Below are positions 33,452-41,760 of a stretch of DNA of 64,000 nucleotides, piece by piece (position 1 is the stretch's first letter; each line of letters begins with the position of its first letter). The translations under genes were made by a program, and so were the position numbers. Below the pieces are notes generated by a model. It saw nothing but the letters and a program-made list of their open reading frames with translations. It searched no databases and was not told where the DNA came from. Source of the stretch: Nocardiopsis suaedae (lineage in GTDB: Bacteria; Actinomycetota; Actinomycetes; Streptosporangiales; Streptosporangiaceae); assembly GCF_027706745.1 (NCBI RefSeq), contig NZ_JAQFWP010000018.1, forward strand, positions 34,128 through 98,127, written 5' to 3'.

Positions 33452-34492
33452 TCAGATGGTGGCCGTGTCGATCACGAACCGGAAGCGCACGTCACTGGAG
33501 GCCACGCGGTCGTAGGCGGTGTTGACCTCGTCGGCGCGGATCAGCTCGATCTCGGCGGTGATGCCGTGCTCGCCGCAGAAGTCCAGCATCTCCTGGGTCT
33601 CGGCGATGCCGCCGATCAGCGAGCCCGCGATCTTCTTGCGGCCGCCCATCAGGGCGAACAGGTTCACCGACACCGGCTCCTCCGGGGCGCCGACGTTGGC
33701 CAGCACACCGTCGGTCTTCAGCAGGCCCAGGTAGGCGCTCATGTCCAGCGGCGCCGACACGGTGGACAGCACGATGTCGAAGGCGCCGGCCAGCTCGGTG
33801 AAGGTCTCCGGGTCGCTGGTGGCGAAGTACCGGCCCGCCCCCAGCCGAAGCCCGTCGTCCTTCTTGCGCAGCGACTGGCTGAGCACCGTGACCTCGGCCC
33901 CCATCGCGCGCGCGAGCTGCACGCCCATGTGGCCCAGGCCGCCCATGCCGACGACCGCGACCCGCTTGCCCGGGCCGGCGCCCCAGTACCGCAGGGGCGA
34001 GTAGGTGGTGATGCCCGCGCACAGCAGCGGCGCGGCGGCGTCGAGGGGCAGCGCGTCGGGGATGCGCAGCACGTAGGCCTCGTCGACGACGATCTGCTCG
34101 GAGTAGCCCCCGTAGGTGGGGTCCCCGTTCTCGTCCAGGGCGTTGTAGGTGCCGATCATGCCGGAGGTGCAGTACTGCTCCAGTCCCCGGCGGCAGAACT
34201 CGCACGTGCGGCAGGAGCCGACGAAGCAGCCCACGCCGACCCGGTCGCCGACGGCGTACCGGGTGACGCCGGGGCCGACCTCGGCGACCACACCGGCGAT
34301 CTCGTGCCCGGGGACCATCGGGAAGATCGCCTCGCCCCACCCCTCGTTCACCTGGTGGATGTCGGAGTGGCAGATGCCCGCGTACGCGATCTCGATCCGG
34401 ACGTCGTTCTCGCCGACGGGGCGGCGCTCGATCGTGGTCCGCTCCAGCGGGGCCTTCGCGGCGGGGGCCGCGTAGGCGGCGACGGATGTCAT
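33452..34492 (-). CDS. Zinc-dependent alcohol dehydrogenase (YahK/CAD type)
   Basis: 346 residues, medium-chain zinc dehydrogenase. Catalytic zinc ligands in [12 protein letters not shown] (Cys about 41) and [10 protein letters not shown] (His about 63); structural zinc cysteines in [21 protein letters not shown]; cofactor motif [19 protein letters not shown]. Layout matches broad aldehyde reductases such as YahK and cinnamyl alcohol dehydrogenases that use NADPH. Divergent from an MmyB-type regulator 170 bases away, which probably controls it; that arrangement is common for XRE/MmyB regulators and reductases in actinomycetes. Confidence 0.88.
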   Translation of the reverse strand: MTSVAAYAAPAAKAPLERTTIERRPVGENDVRIEIAYAGICHSDIHQVNEGWGEAIFPMVPGHEIAGVVAEVGPGVTRYAVGDRVGVGCFVGSCRTCEFCRRGLEQYCTSGMIGTYNALDENGDPTYGGYSEQIVVDEAYVLRIPDALPLDAAAPLLCAGITTYSPLRYWGAGPGKRVAVVGMGGLGHMGVQLARAMGAEVTVLSQSLRKKDDGLRLGAGRYFATSDPETFTELAGAFDIVLSTVSAPLDMSAYLGLLKTDGVLANVGAPEEPVSVNLFALMGGRKKIAGSLIGGIAETQEMLDFCGEHGITAEIELIRADEVNTAYDRVASSDVRFRFVIDTATI

Positions 34493-34662
34493 CTAGGTCG
34501 TTCTCCTCTTGAGGACGGGACGCTCCGGCCCTCAGGGGCCGGGCACCGACGATCGTCCCTTCCGAGGGGGAACGGGCCCAGACATCCGCTTTTCGTACGT
34601 TCGCCGTGCCTACCACCGGCGGTGTCAGGCATATGGCGCCGACGGCACCGATACTGGAGTAC

Positions 34663-35583
34663 ATGACCGATGACTCCGCCGGCGGTCCCGTCGGCGACCC
34701 CGCCGAGCAGCCCTTGGACCGGCGCGCCGAGCTGAGCGAGTTCCTGCGCAGCCGCCGCGCCCGGCTCACGCCCGAGGACGTGGGCCTGCCGCGCTTCGGG
34801 CACCGGCGCCGGGTCCCCGGTCTGCGCCGCGAGGAGCTGTCGCAGCTCGCCGGGGTCTCCGTGGCCTATTACACGCGGCTGGAGCAGGGGAACGGCCGGA
34901 ACGTCTCCGCCGAGGTGCTGGAGGCGATCGCGCGCGCCCTGCGGCTCAGCGACGCCGAGTACGCGCACCTGGTGCATCTGGCCAAGCCCAAGAAGCACAA
35001 GGCGCGGCGGGCGGCGTCCGCCCAGAAGGTGCGGCCCGGCCTGCGGAGCCTCCTGCACACCCTGGAGGGGGTGCCCGCCTACGTGGTGGGCCGCAGGTCC
35101 GACATCCTGGCCTGGACGCGCGCCGCGGCGGCGGTCTTCGGCGACTGGGGCGAGCTGCCCGTGCGCGAGCGGAACTGGGCCCGGCAGGTGTTCCTGTGCG
35201 AGGAGTACCGCGAGCTGTTCGTCGACTGGGAGGGCAAGGCGGCCGACGTGGTCAGCTATCTGCGCATGGACGCGGGGTGCTACGCGGACGACCCGCAGCT
35301 GTCCGCCCTGGTGGGGGAGCTGTCGGTGAAGAGCGACGACTTCCGCAGGCTGTGGGCGGCCCACGATGTCAAGGAGAAGGGGTTCGGGTCCAAGATCCTC
35401 AACCACCCGCTGGTGGGGGAGATGGCGCTGTCCTACGAGACCCTGCGCCTGCCCGAGGACCAGGACCAGGCGCTGGTGGTGTACCACGCCGAACCGGAGT
35501 CCCCGTCGGCCGAGGCCCTGCGCCTGGTGACCGGCTGGGGCGCCGACGCCACCCGCGCAGGCGAAGCGGCCCGCCGGGCCTGA
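34663..35583 (+). CDS. XRE-type regulator with MmyB-like ligand domain
   Basis: 306 residues. Residues 20-100 form an XRE helix-turn-helix with the MmyB family hallmark VPGLRREELSQLAGVSVAYYTRLEQGNGRNVS; residues 125-300 form the MmyB-like PAS-type domain (YVVGRRSDILAWTRAAAAVFGDW, RNWARQVFLCEEYRELFVDWE, LNHPLVGEMALSYETLRLPEDQDQ). MmyB-like proteins bind fatty acid-like ligands and usually regulate a neighbouring dehydrogenase or reductase, here the divergent alcohol dehydrogenase. ATG 34663 was chosen because the preceding in-frame residues are not family-like. Confidence 0.88.
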   Translation: MTDDSAGGPVGDPAEQPLDRRAELSEFLRSRRARLTPEDVGLPRFGHRRRVPGLRREELSQLAGVSVAYYTRLEQGNGRNVSAEVLEAIARALRLSDAEYAHLVHLAKPKKHKARRAASAQKVRPGLRSLLHTLEGVPAYVVGRRSDILAWTRAAAAVFGDWGELPVRERNWARQVFLCEEYRELFVDWEGKAADVVSYLRMDAGCYADDPQLSALVGELSVKSDDFRRLWAAHDVKEKGFGSKILNHPLVGEMALSYETLRLPEDQDQALVVYHAEPESPSAEALRLVTGWGADATRAGEAARRA

Positions 35584-35598
35584 ACCTGCACCGCGCAG

Positions 35599-35622
35599 CC
35601 CGCGCAGCCCGGGCTGCGCGGG
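35599..35622 (+). terminator. Terminator-like palindrome
   Basis: A perfect 24-bp palindrome with 12-base arms (left arm CCCGCGCAGCCC, right arm GGGCTGCGCGGG, no spacer), 16 bases after the MmyB-type regulator stop codon. No T-run follows. Confidence 0.5.
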
Positions 35623-35976
35623 CGTACGCGGCCGTGCATGTCCTTCGTAGCACTCCAGATGGCGGACGCGACTCGCCGGGTACCCCGCTCACGGTCCTTG
35701 GCCGGGTGGCGGGTCGCCGGGGTGCGGGGTGGTCGGCGGCGACGGCATGAGCGGGTCGTCTCCCCGGCCCTGCCTGCCGTCCGCCGAGCCGCCGCCCATC
35801 ACGGTGACCACGCAGACACCGTGCAGCCGACAGCGCTCCAGGTCGGGCCGCCGACGTTCGTCGTCGCCGCTTCCTGATCCCATGCGTCGCCGCTGCCCTC
35901 TCGGCTCGGTCTGCGGTGGGCGGCGCCCCGTCTGGGCCGGTGCGGGCGCCGGTGTGCCACGTCACGAACCGAGGGC
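35623..35976. other. Intergenic region without a supported gene
   Basis: About 350 bases between the regulator and the MFS promoter. A 64-codon minus-strand frame (35689-35883) exists but has Arg/Pro/Gly-rich, poorly biased sequence and no ribosome binding site, so I do not call it. No repeat or RNA gene recognised. Confidence 0.4.
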
Positions 35977-36005
35977 TTGTAGGGGATCGTGTTGGCGCGC
36001 ATACT
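35977..36005 (+). promoter_or_regulatory. Candidate promoter of the MFS/TetR operon
   Basis: TTGTAG (35977-35982) and CATACT (36000-36005) are spaced by 17 bases, in good agreement with a housekeeping promoter, directly upstream of an 18-bp operator-like palindrome. Confidence 0.5.
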
Positions 36006-36006
36006 T

Positions 36007-36024
36007 CTGGGACGAACGTCCCAG
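36007..36024. promoter_or_regulatory. Operator-like palindrome CTGGGACG-AA-CGTCCCAG
   Basis: Perfect 8-bp arms around AA, overlapping the expected transcription start, 28 bases before the MFS start codon. The TetR regulator encoded as the second gene of the operon is the obvious candidate to bind here and repress both genes. Confidence 0.65.
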
Positions 36025-36051
36025 TTTCTTGGCGAGCACGAGGAGCCGACC

Positions 36052-37305
36052 GTGCCCAACCCCTATGCCCAGATCTTCGCCGCCCCCGGAGCCAAGGGCT
36101 TCACCGCCGCGGGCCTCCTCGGGCGCATGCCCGTGGCGATGACCAACATCGGCATCATCACGATGCTGTCGATCACCGCGGGCGACTACGCCCTCGCCGG
36201 CGCCGTCGCCGCGACCTTCACGCTGTCCATGGCCGTGATCACGCCGCAGGTCTCCCGGCTGGCCGACCGCTTCGGCCAGCGCAGGATCCTGCCCCTGGCC
36301 GCCGGAGTGAGCGTGGCCGGCCTGTGCCTGATGCTGCTGTGCGTGCAGCTCGAGCTCCCGGCGTGGACCTACTTCGCCTCCGCCGTGCCTGCGGGCTGCA
36401 TGCCGAGCATGTCCGCGATGGCCCGTGCGCGGTGGACCGAGCTCTACCGGAGCTCACCCCGTCTCCACACGGCCTACTCGTTCGAGTCGGTCGCCGACGA
36501 GCTCACCTTCATCACCGGCCCGGCGCTGTCGGTCGTGCTGAGCACCATGGCCTTCGCCCAGGCCGGACCGCTGGCCTCCGCGGCCTTCCTGGCGGTCGGA
36601 GTCCTGCTGTTCGCGGCCCAGCGCTCGACCGAGCCGCCGGTCCGCGGTGCCGACGAGACCACGCGGGGCGCGGGCGCGATCCGCAGCCTCCCGCTGGTCG
36701 TGCTGGCCCTGACACTGCTGGCCGGCGGCATCATCGTGGGCGCCGTCGACGTCGTCGCGGTCGCCTTCGCCGAGTCCCTCGGAGTGCCCAGCGCCACCGG
36801 CATCGTGCTGTCGGCCTACGCCCTGGGATCGGCGATCTCCGGACTGGCCTTCGGGGCCCTGAACCTGCCCTGGAGGCCCCAGCGCGCGCTCCTCGCCGCC
36901 GTCGCCGGGACCGGCCTGACCACCCTGCCCTTCCTACTGGTGGGCGACATCTGGACGCTCTCGGCCGCCGTGTTCTTCGCCGGGGTCTTCTTCGCGCCCA
37001 TGATGATCCTGGTCATGACGCTCATCGAGAAGGTGGTGCCGCCCTCGGCGCTCACCGAGGGCATGACATGGGCGCTGACCGGGCTGACCATCGGCACCGC
37101 GACCGGCACGTTCGCCGCGGGCCTGGCGGTGGAGCGGGCGGGGACCACCGCCGGATTCCTCGTCACGGTCGCGGCCGGGGCCCTCATCGTCGTCATTGTC
37201 GCCGTTTGCCTGCCGATGCTCGGACGGGCGGTGCGGCGCGCCGACGCCGTGCGCGGGGAGGCGCGGCCTGAGGAGGGGGACCGCGCGCGGGACCCCATCG
37301 GGTAG
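36052..37305 (+). CDS. MFS transporter
   Basis: 417 residues with about 12 hydrophobic helices; the loop between helices 2 and 3 reads SRLADRFGQRRILPL, the MFS A-motif (G-x-x-x-D-R-x-G-x-R-R variant). It is of the exporter type without a recognisable substrate signature. I chose the GTG at 36052, 6 bases after AGGAG; the upstream in-frame TTG at 35989 would place translation across the palindrome. A TetR-family gene follows 60 bases downstream, typical of a regulated drug or metabolite efflux unit. Confidence 0.85.
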   Translation: MPNPYAQIFAAPGAKGFTAAGLLGRMPVAMTNIGIITMLSITAGDYALAGAVAATFTLSMAVITPQVSRLADRFGQRRILPLAAGVSVAGLCLMLLCVQLELPAWTYFASAVPAGCMPSMSAMARARWTELYRSSPRLHTAYSFESVADELTFITGPALSVVLSTMAFAQAGPLASAAFLAVGVLLFAAQRSTEPPVRGADETTRGAGAIRSLPLVVLALTLLAGGIIVGAVDVVAVAFAESLGVPSATGIVLSAYALGSAISGLAFGALNLPWRPQRALLAAVAGTGLTTLPFLLVGDIWTLSAAVFFAGVFFAPMMILVMTLIEKVVPPSALTEGMTWALTGLTIGTATGTFAAGLAVERAGTTAGFLVTVAAGALIVVIVAVCLPMLGRAVRRADAVRGEARPEEGDRARDPIG

Positions 37306-37364
37306 AACGGACCGAAAGCGCGGGGCCGCCGTCAGCGGCCCCGCCCGCCCCGGAGGAGGAGACG

Positions 37365-37925
37365 CTGAGCGAGGCCGGGCCCACCACGGACGGGCGCAGG
37401 ATCAAAGGACAGCGCCGACGACAGGCGCTGATCGAGGCTGCTCTGCGCGTGATCGAGCGCGACGGGGTCGCCGGTGTGAGCCACCGGACGGTCTCCCGGG
37501 AGGCCGGACTGCCCACATCCGCGACCACGTACTACTTCAGCGGGCTGGGCGACATCCTCACCGCGGCGCTCACCAGCGTCATGGAGGAGGACGCGGAGCG
37601 GATGCGCCGCCTCTCCTCGGGCGGTGACCGCCGTCGCGACCTGGCCCTCCTGCTGTCCGAGGTGGCCGCCGACTCCGGGCGGCTGCTCGCCGAGTACGAG
37701 CTCTTCCTCCTCGCAGCGCGGCAGCCGCACCTGCGCGAGGCCACCGACGGGTGGCTGGCGGCGGTGCGGGCGTTCGCCCGCGCCTACACCGGCGACCCCG
37801 TCCGTGAGACCGTCGTGGCCGGCGTCATCGACGGCCTCCTCCTGCACACCCTCCTCACCGACACCAAGCCGAGCGCCGAGGAGTTCGAGGCGGTTCTCGC
37901 CGACGTCCTTCCCGCGCCTGAATAA
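37365..37925 (+). CDS. TetR-family regulator, apparent CTG start
   Basis: 186 residues (MSEAGPTTDGRRIKGQRRRQ...). Helix-turn-helix residues 18-64: ALIEAALRVIERDGVAGVSH and RTVSREAGLPTSATTYYFSG; the C-terminal helical domain is the ligand/dimer part. In this frame no ATG, GTG or TTG exists between the upstream stop at 37269 and the GTG at 37449, and starting at 37449 would delete helix 1. A CTG at 37365 lies 4-5 bases after GGAGGAGGA (37352-37360), so CTG is the most likely start. Cotranscribed with the MFS gene; likely its repressor through the palindrome at 36007. Confidence 0.75.
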   Translation: MSEAGPTTDGRRIKGQRRRQALIEAALRVIERDGVAGVSHRTVSREAGLPTSATTYYFSGLGDILTAALTSVMEEDAERMRRLSSGGDRRRDLALLLSEVAADSGRLLAEYELFLLAARQPHLREATDGWLAAVRAFARAYTGDPVRETVVAGVIDGLLLHTLLTDTKPSAEEFEAVLADVLPAPE

Positions 37926-38085
37926 GGGGAGCAGGCCGCCGGCCGCACCTTTACGGGCGGGCGCCTCGCGTGTCCCCGGGGGGGGCGGGCGGTCGGGCCG
38001 GTGCCATCGTCATGATCCATCGGAGGCGCTCGCCGCCGTCACCCCGGCGGGCACCATCGCCGGTCCCCTCCTCGCGGCCTGCGCT

Positions 38086-38108
38086 GCGCATACCGTGGGC
38101 GTATGCGC
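38086..38108. promoter_or_regulatory. Inverted repeat over the nsrR start codon
   Basis: GCGCATAC and GTATGCGC (perfect 8-bp arms) around a 7-base spacer. The ATG of the NsrR-like gene lies in the right arm and there is no clear ribosome binding site, so the repeat could be an operator or an RNA hairpin that hides the start codon. Confidence 0.4.
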
Positions 38109-38558
38109 CTGACCTCATTCACCGATGTCGCACTGCGGATCGTGATGCGCCTCGCCGTGGCCGGGGAGGAATCCCTGACCACGCGCGATGTGGCCGGGGC
38201 GATCTCGGTGCCGTACACGCACGCGGCCAAGGCGGTGGCGCGGCTCTCGGAGATGGGGCTGGTCGAGGCGCGGCGGGGGAGGGGCGGCGGGCTCCGGCTC
38301 ACGTCGGCGGGCCGCTCCGCGTCGGTCGGGATGATCGTGCGCACCCTGGAAGGGGAGGGCGACGTCGTGGGCTGCGAGGACGACCCGCCGTGCCCGCTGC
38401 GGTCGGCGTGCCGCCTGCGCACGGCCCTGGCACGGGCGCGCGAAGCGTTCATGGCGTCGCTGGACCCCGTCACCGTGGAGGACCTCGTGGCCGACCCGGC
38501 GGGCCCGGTCCTCATCGGGTTGCCCGGTCCCGTCGGGCAGGCGGACCTCCCGGCCTGA
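38103..38558 (+). CDS. nsrR: NsrR, Rrf2-family nitric oxide-sensing repressor
   Basis: 151 residues, Rrf2 winged helix: MRLTSFTDVALRIVMRLAVA at the start, SLTTRDVAGAISVPYTHAAKAVARLSEMGLV, wing ARRGRGGGLRL. Cluster ligands match Streptomyces NsrR: three cysteines at 91, 97 and 103 (GCEDDPPCPLRSACRL) plus Asp8, the fourth ligand of the [4Fe-4S] cluster. Nitric oxide destroys the cluster and releases DNA. The flavohaemoglobin gene lies 157 bases downstream with a near-perfect NsrR box before it, which fixes the assignment. Start ATG 38103. Confidence 0.9.
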   Translation: MRLTSFTDVALRIVMRLAVAGEESLTTRDVAGAISVPYTHAAKAVARLSEMGLVEARRGRGGGLRLTSAGRSASVGMIVRTLEGEGDVVGCEDDPPCPLRSACRLRTALARAREAFMASLDPVTVEDLVADPAGPVLIGLPGPVGQADLPA

Positions 38559-38670
38559 ACCGCCGGGCCGTGCCGCCGGCCTGAACCGCCGGGCCGCGCC
38601 GGTCGGGGCGCGTGAGCTGCCGGATCGACCGACCACCCGCCCCGGTGGGGAGGCGCCGGACACGGGTTGT

Positions 38671-38693
38671 AATTTGCATCTGGGATGCAAATT
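38671..38693. promoter_or_regulatory. NsrR box upstream of hmp
   Basis: Perfect 10-bp arms AATTTGCATC and GATGCAAATT separated by TGG. The spacing (11-1-11 when the centre is counted) and the CATCT-centre agree with known Streptomyces NsrR sites such as that of hmpA1. It ends 22 bases before the hmp start and is markedly AT-rich for the region. Confidence 0.85.
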
Positions 38694-38715
38694 TAAACCC
38701 CCACGAGGAGGTCCG

Positions 38716-39945
38716 ATGCTCTCCGCCGAGTCGGCCGCGGCCGTTCGCGCCACCCTGCCCGCGGTCGCCGCGTCCCTGGACGCCATCACCGCCCGCTTCT
38801 ACGACACCATGCTCGGCGACCGCCCCGAGCTGCTCGACGGCCTGTTCAACCGGGGGAACCAGGCCGACGGCGGGCAGCGGCGCGCGCTCGCCGCGTCCAT
38901 CGCCGGGTTCGCCACCGCCCTGCTGGAGCGCCCGGACGAGCGCCCCGACGCGATCCTCGGGCGCATCGCCCACAAGCACGCCGCCGTCGGCGTCACCGAC
39001 GACCAGTACGTCATCGTGCACAAGTACCTCTTCGCCGCCATCGCCGAAGAGCTCGGCTCCGCGCTCACCCCCGGGGCCGCGGCCGCCTGGGACGAGGTGT
39101 ACTGGCTGATGGCCGGCGCCCTCATCGCCCGGGAGGCGCTGCTCTACGCCGAGGCCGGGGCCCACGGCGGACGCACCTGGCGCCGGTGGGAGGTGGTCCG
39201 CCGCACCCCCGAGGCGCCCGACGTCGTCTCCTTCACCCTCCGTCCCGGCGACGACGGCCCCCTCCCGCCCGCGCGGCCCGGCCAGTACGTCAGCGTGCGC
39301 GTGCGCATGCCCGACGGCGTGCACCAGCTCCGCCAGTACTCGCTGTCCGGGGCGCTCGGCGGCCGCCTCCGCCGCATCACCGTCAAGGCCGAGCGCGGCG
39401 GCCCCGACGGCGCGCCCCCGGCGGGGGAGGTGTCCACCCTCCTGCACGACACGGTGCGGGAGGGAGACGGCCTCACCCTCTCGGCGCCCTTCGGCGACGT
39501 GCGCCTGGAGGACGGCGACGCCCCGGTGGTCCTCGCCTCCGCCGGGATCGGATGCACCCCCGTCGCCGCGATGCTGCACCACCTCGCCGAGACCGGCAGC
39601 CGCCGACGGGTGCTGCTCCTGCACGCCGACCGCTCACCCCGGGCGCACGCCCTCCGGGAGGAGACGGCCGGACTGGTCGACGGCCTGCCCTCCGCCGAAC
39701 GGGTCTTCTGGTACGAGGAAGGCGCCCAGGACCTGGACGGGACCGGGGGAGGGGGTGCCGCGCGCGTGCTCCCCGGGCTCATGGACCCGGGCCGCGTCGA
39801 CGTGCCCGCCGACGCGGACGTGTACATGTGCGGTCCGCTGCCGTTCATGCGCACACTCCGCGAGTCCCTCCTCGGGCGCGGTGTCCCGCCGCGGAACATC
39901 CACTACGAGGTGTTCGGCCCGGACATGTGGCTGCCCCAGGGCTGA
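38716..39945 (+). CDS. hmp: Flavohaemoglobin (nitric oxide dioxygenase)
   Basis: 409 residues. Globin domain about 1-140 (LSAESAAAVRATLPAVAASLDAITARFY; proximal His in HKHAAVGV), FAD domain with RPGQYVSVRVRM and LRQYSLSGA, and NAD domain with LASAGIGCTPVAAMLHHL and MCGPLPFMRTL, ending EVFGPDMWL. It oxidises NO to nitrate with NAD(P)H and O2. ATG 38716 has AGGAGG upstream. Expression should be repressed by NsrR through the box 22 bases upstream; nsrR is the gene directly before it on the same strand. Confidence 0.94.
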   Translation: MLSAESAAAVRATLPAVAASLDAITARFYDTMLGDRPELLDGLFNRGNQADGGQRRALAASIAGFATALLERPDERPDAILGRIAHKHAAVGVTDDQYVIVHKYLFAAIAEELGSALTPGAAAAWDEVYWLMAGALIAREALLYAEAGAHGGRTWRRWEVVRRTPEAPDVVSFTLRPGDDGPLPPARPGQYVSVRVRMPDGVHQLRQYSLSGALGGRLRRITVKAERGGPDGAPPAGEVSTLLHDTVREGDGLTLSAPFGDVRLEDGDAPVVLASAGIGCTPVAAMLHHLAETGSRRRVLLLHADRSPRAHALREETAGLVDGLPSAERVFWYEEGAQDLDGTGGGGAARVLPGLMDPGRVDVPADADVYMCGPLPFMRTLRESLLGRGVPPRNIHYEVFGPDMWLPQG

Positions 39946-39971
39946 CGGATCACGGGAGCGGCCGCACGGCG

Positions 39972-41480
39972 TCAGTCGTCGTTCGGGGCGAGGCAGACCG
40001 TCTCGCCGTTGACCACGGGGAAGAACGACGCGGCGCCGCAGGCCGCCGGGGTCGGGGAGTAGTCGGACGGATCGGACGGAGAGGACTGCGTGTACTTCCA
40101 CGCGACGGTGGTGGTCGCCGCCGCCGCGAAGCAGGGGACCTCGACCCACTCCCCGCCGTCGTCGTCGGAGACGTAGGCCATGCAGTCGCCGATCGCCACA
40201 TTGTCGGTCCCCCCGTTGAGCACACTGCTCATCACGAGGGACACGGGCGCGACGGCGACGTAGGCGACCCCGAGGGCGACGGCGGCCATGCCCAGCCAGA
40301 ACCCCGTCGAATCGTCGCCCTTCGCCTCGTCCTTCTTCCCGTCGGGAGGCTTCGACCCGCCGGTGCCGGGCTTCTGGCCCGGTCCGGCGGGCTTCTTCGG
40401 AGGCGGCGCGGGCCGCGCCTTGTCCGACGCGCTTGCGGACGGCTTCCCGGAGGAGGGCTTCGGCGCCGGCTTCTTCACGGGCTTCTTCGCGGCCGCGGCC
40501 CCCTTCCCCTCGCGGAGCCCGTCCTTCGCGCCGCTCTTCCCGCCGTCCCCGCCGTCCTTCTTCGTCTTCTTCGGAGGATCCTCCGGCACAGGGGCGGCCA
40601 CACGCGTCGTCCGGGCCCGGATGACCTCGGTGACGTCGTCCGGCAGCCACCCCTCCGCCTCCGTCCGCCCTTCCTGCCCGGCCAGTCCGTTCAGCCGGGA
40701 GACCAGCTTCTCCAGGTCGGGCCGGTCGTCCGCCTTCTTGGACAGGCAGCGCCGCACCAGCGGGGCGAGCCGGCTCGGCACGCCTTCCAGGTCCGGCTCC
40801 TCGTGGACGACCCGGTAGACGACCGCCTCGGTCGCTCCGGTGCCGAAGGGCGGGTCCCCGGACGAGGCCAGCGCCAGCAGGCACCCCAGGGCGAACACGT
40901 CCGACCGGGGGCCGACCTCTTTCCCGCGCGCCTGTTCGGGGGAGAGGAATCCGGGGGTGCCGATGACGGTGCGGGTCATCGACGTGCTGGTCGCGTCCAG
41001 CGCGCGGGCGATCCCGAAGTCGATGACGCGCGGCCCGTCGTCGGCCAGGATCACGTTGGCGGGCTTGAGGTCGCGGTGCACCAGGCCGCAGCGGTGGATC
41101 GCGGCGAGCCCTTCGGCCAGTCCGGCGCCGAGCACCGCCACCGAGGCCACCGGCAGCGCCGTGCGCGTCTGGAGCACCTCGTGCAGCGAGGGGCCGGGGA
41201 TGTAGGCGGTGGCGAGCCAGGGCCGTTCCGCGGCGGTGTCGGAGTCGACGAGCTGCGCCGTGTAGAACCCGCCGACCTTCCGCGCCGCCTCGACCTCGGC
41301 GGTGAAGCGTTTGCGGAACCGCGGGTCGGCGGCCAGCTCGGCGCGCACCACCTTGACCGCCACCGGGCGCCCGCCCGGGGAGCGGCCGAGGAACACCTCG
41401 CCCATCCCGCCGCCGCCGAGCCGGGAGAGCAGGCGGTAGGGGCCCACACGATGGGGGGAGACCGTGGGGGGACCGGTCAC
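39972..41480 (-). CDS. Hanks-type Ser/Thr protein kinase with extracellular Cys-containing domain
   Basis: 502 residues. Kinase domain about 14-265: glycine loop LGGGGMGEVFLG, Lys in PVAVKVVRAE, catalytic loop GLVHRDLKPANVIL, DFG in RVIDFGIARAL, and SPEQARGKEVGPRSDVFALG. A 110-residue Lys/Pro/Gly-rich linker (KKPVKKPAPKPSS and similar) leads to one membrane helix near 400-420 and an 80-residue extracellular domain with four cysteines (VAIGDCMAYVSDDDG, VPCFAAAATTTVAWKY, AACGAASFF, TVCLAPND), like LppU-type secreted domains. It may sense an envelope signal. Divergent from the P450 gene at 41761; no phosphatase or FHA gene is adjacent. Confidence 0.9.
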   Translation of the reverse strand: MTGPPTVSPHRVGPYRLLSRLGGGGMGEVFLGRSPGGRPVAVKVVRAELAADPRFRKRFTAEVEAARKVGGFYTAQLVDSDTAAERPWLATAYIPGPSLHEVLQTRTALPVASVAVLGAGLAEGLAAIHRCGLVHRDLKPANVILADDGPRVIDFGIARALDATSTSMTRTVIGTPGFLSPEQARGKEVGPRSDVFALGCLLALASSGDPPFGTGATEAVVYRVVHEEPDLEGVPSRLAPLVRRCLSKKADDRPDLEKLVSRLNGLAGQEGRTEAEGWLPDDVTEVIRARTTRVAAPVPEDPPKKTKKDGGDGGKSGAKDGLREGKGAAAAKKPVKKPAPKPSSGKPSASASDKARPAPPPKKPAGPGQKPGTGGSKPPDGKKDEAKGDDSTGFWLGMAAVALGVAYVAVAPVSLVMSSVLNGGTDNVAIGDCMAYVSDDDGGEWVEVPCFAAAATTTVAWKYTQSSPSDPSDYSPTPAACGAASFFPVVNGETVCLAPNDD

Positions 41481-41760
41481 CGCGCCTCCGTCCGTCCGAA
41501 GTGGAAGGTCGAGCCATCATGCCACCGTTCGGGCGCGGGCGGCCAGACCCCGGCGCCGCTTTCCCCCCGCCCCCGCCCGGCGGCGGTGCCGCCGGGCCGT
41601 GTGCGCCCTCCGCACCTTTCCGCTCCGAAAAGGGGAGACAATGGTGACCGAAATGCGCGTGTAGCGGCCACGCGCGATTCCGTCAATTCAGACGATCCGC
41701 TCTTTCGGATCAGAGGTGGGATGGTTAATCTGTGCGGGAATCGACGCCTGAAGGAGCACC

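Noticed and set aside
35689..35883. 64-codon minus-strand frame between the MmyB-type regulator and the MFS gene
   Set aside because: Composition is Arg/Pro/Gly-rich, there is no ribosome binding site, and it matches no family I know; long chance frames are common at this GC content.
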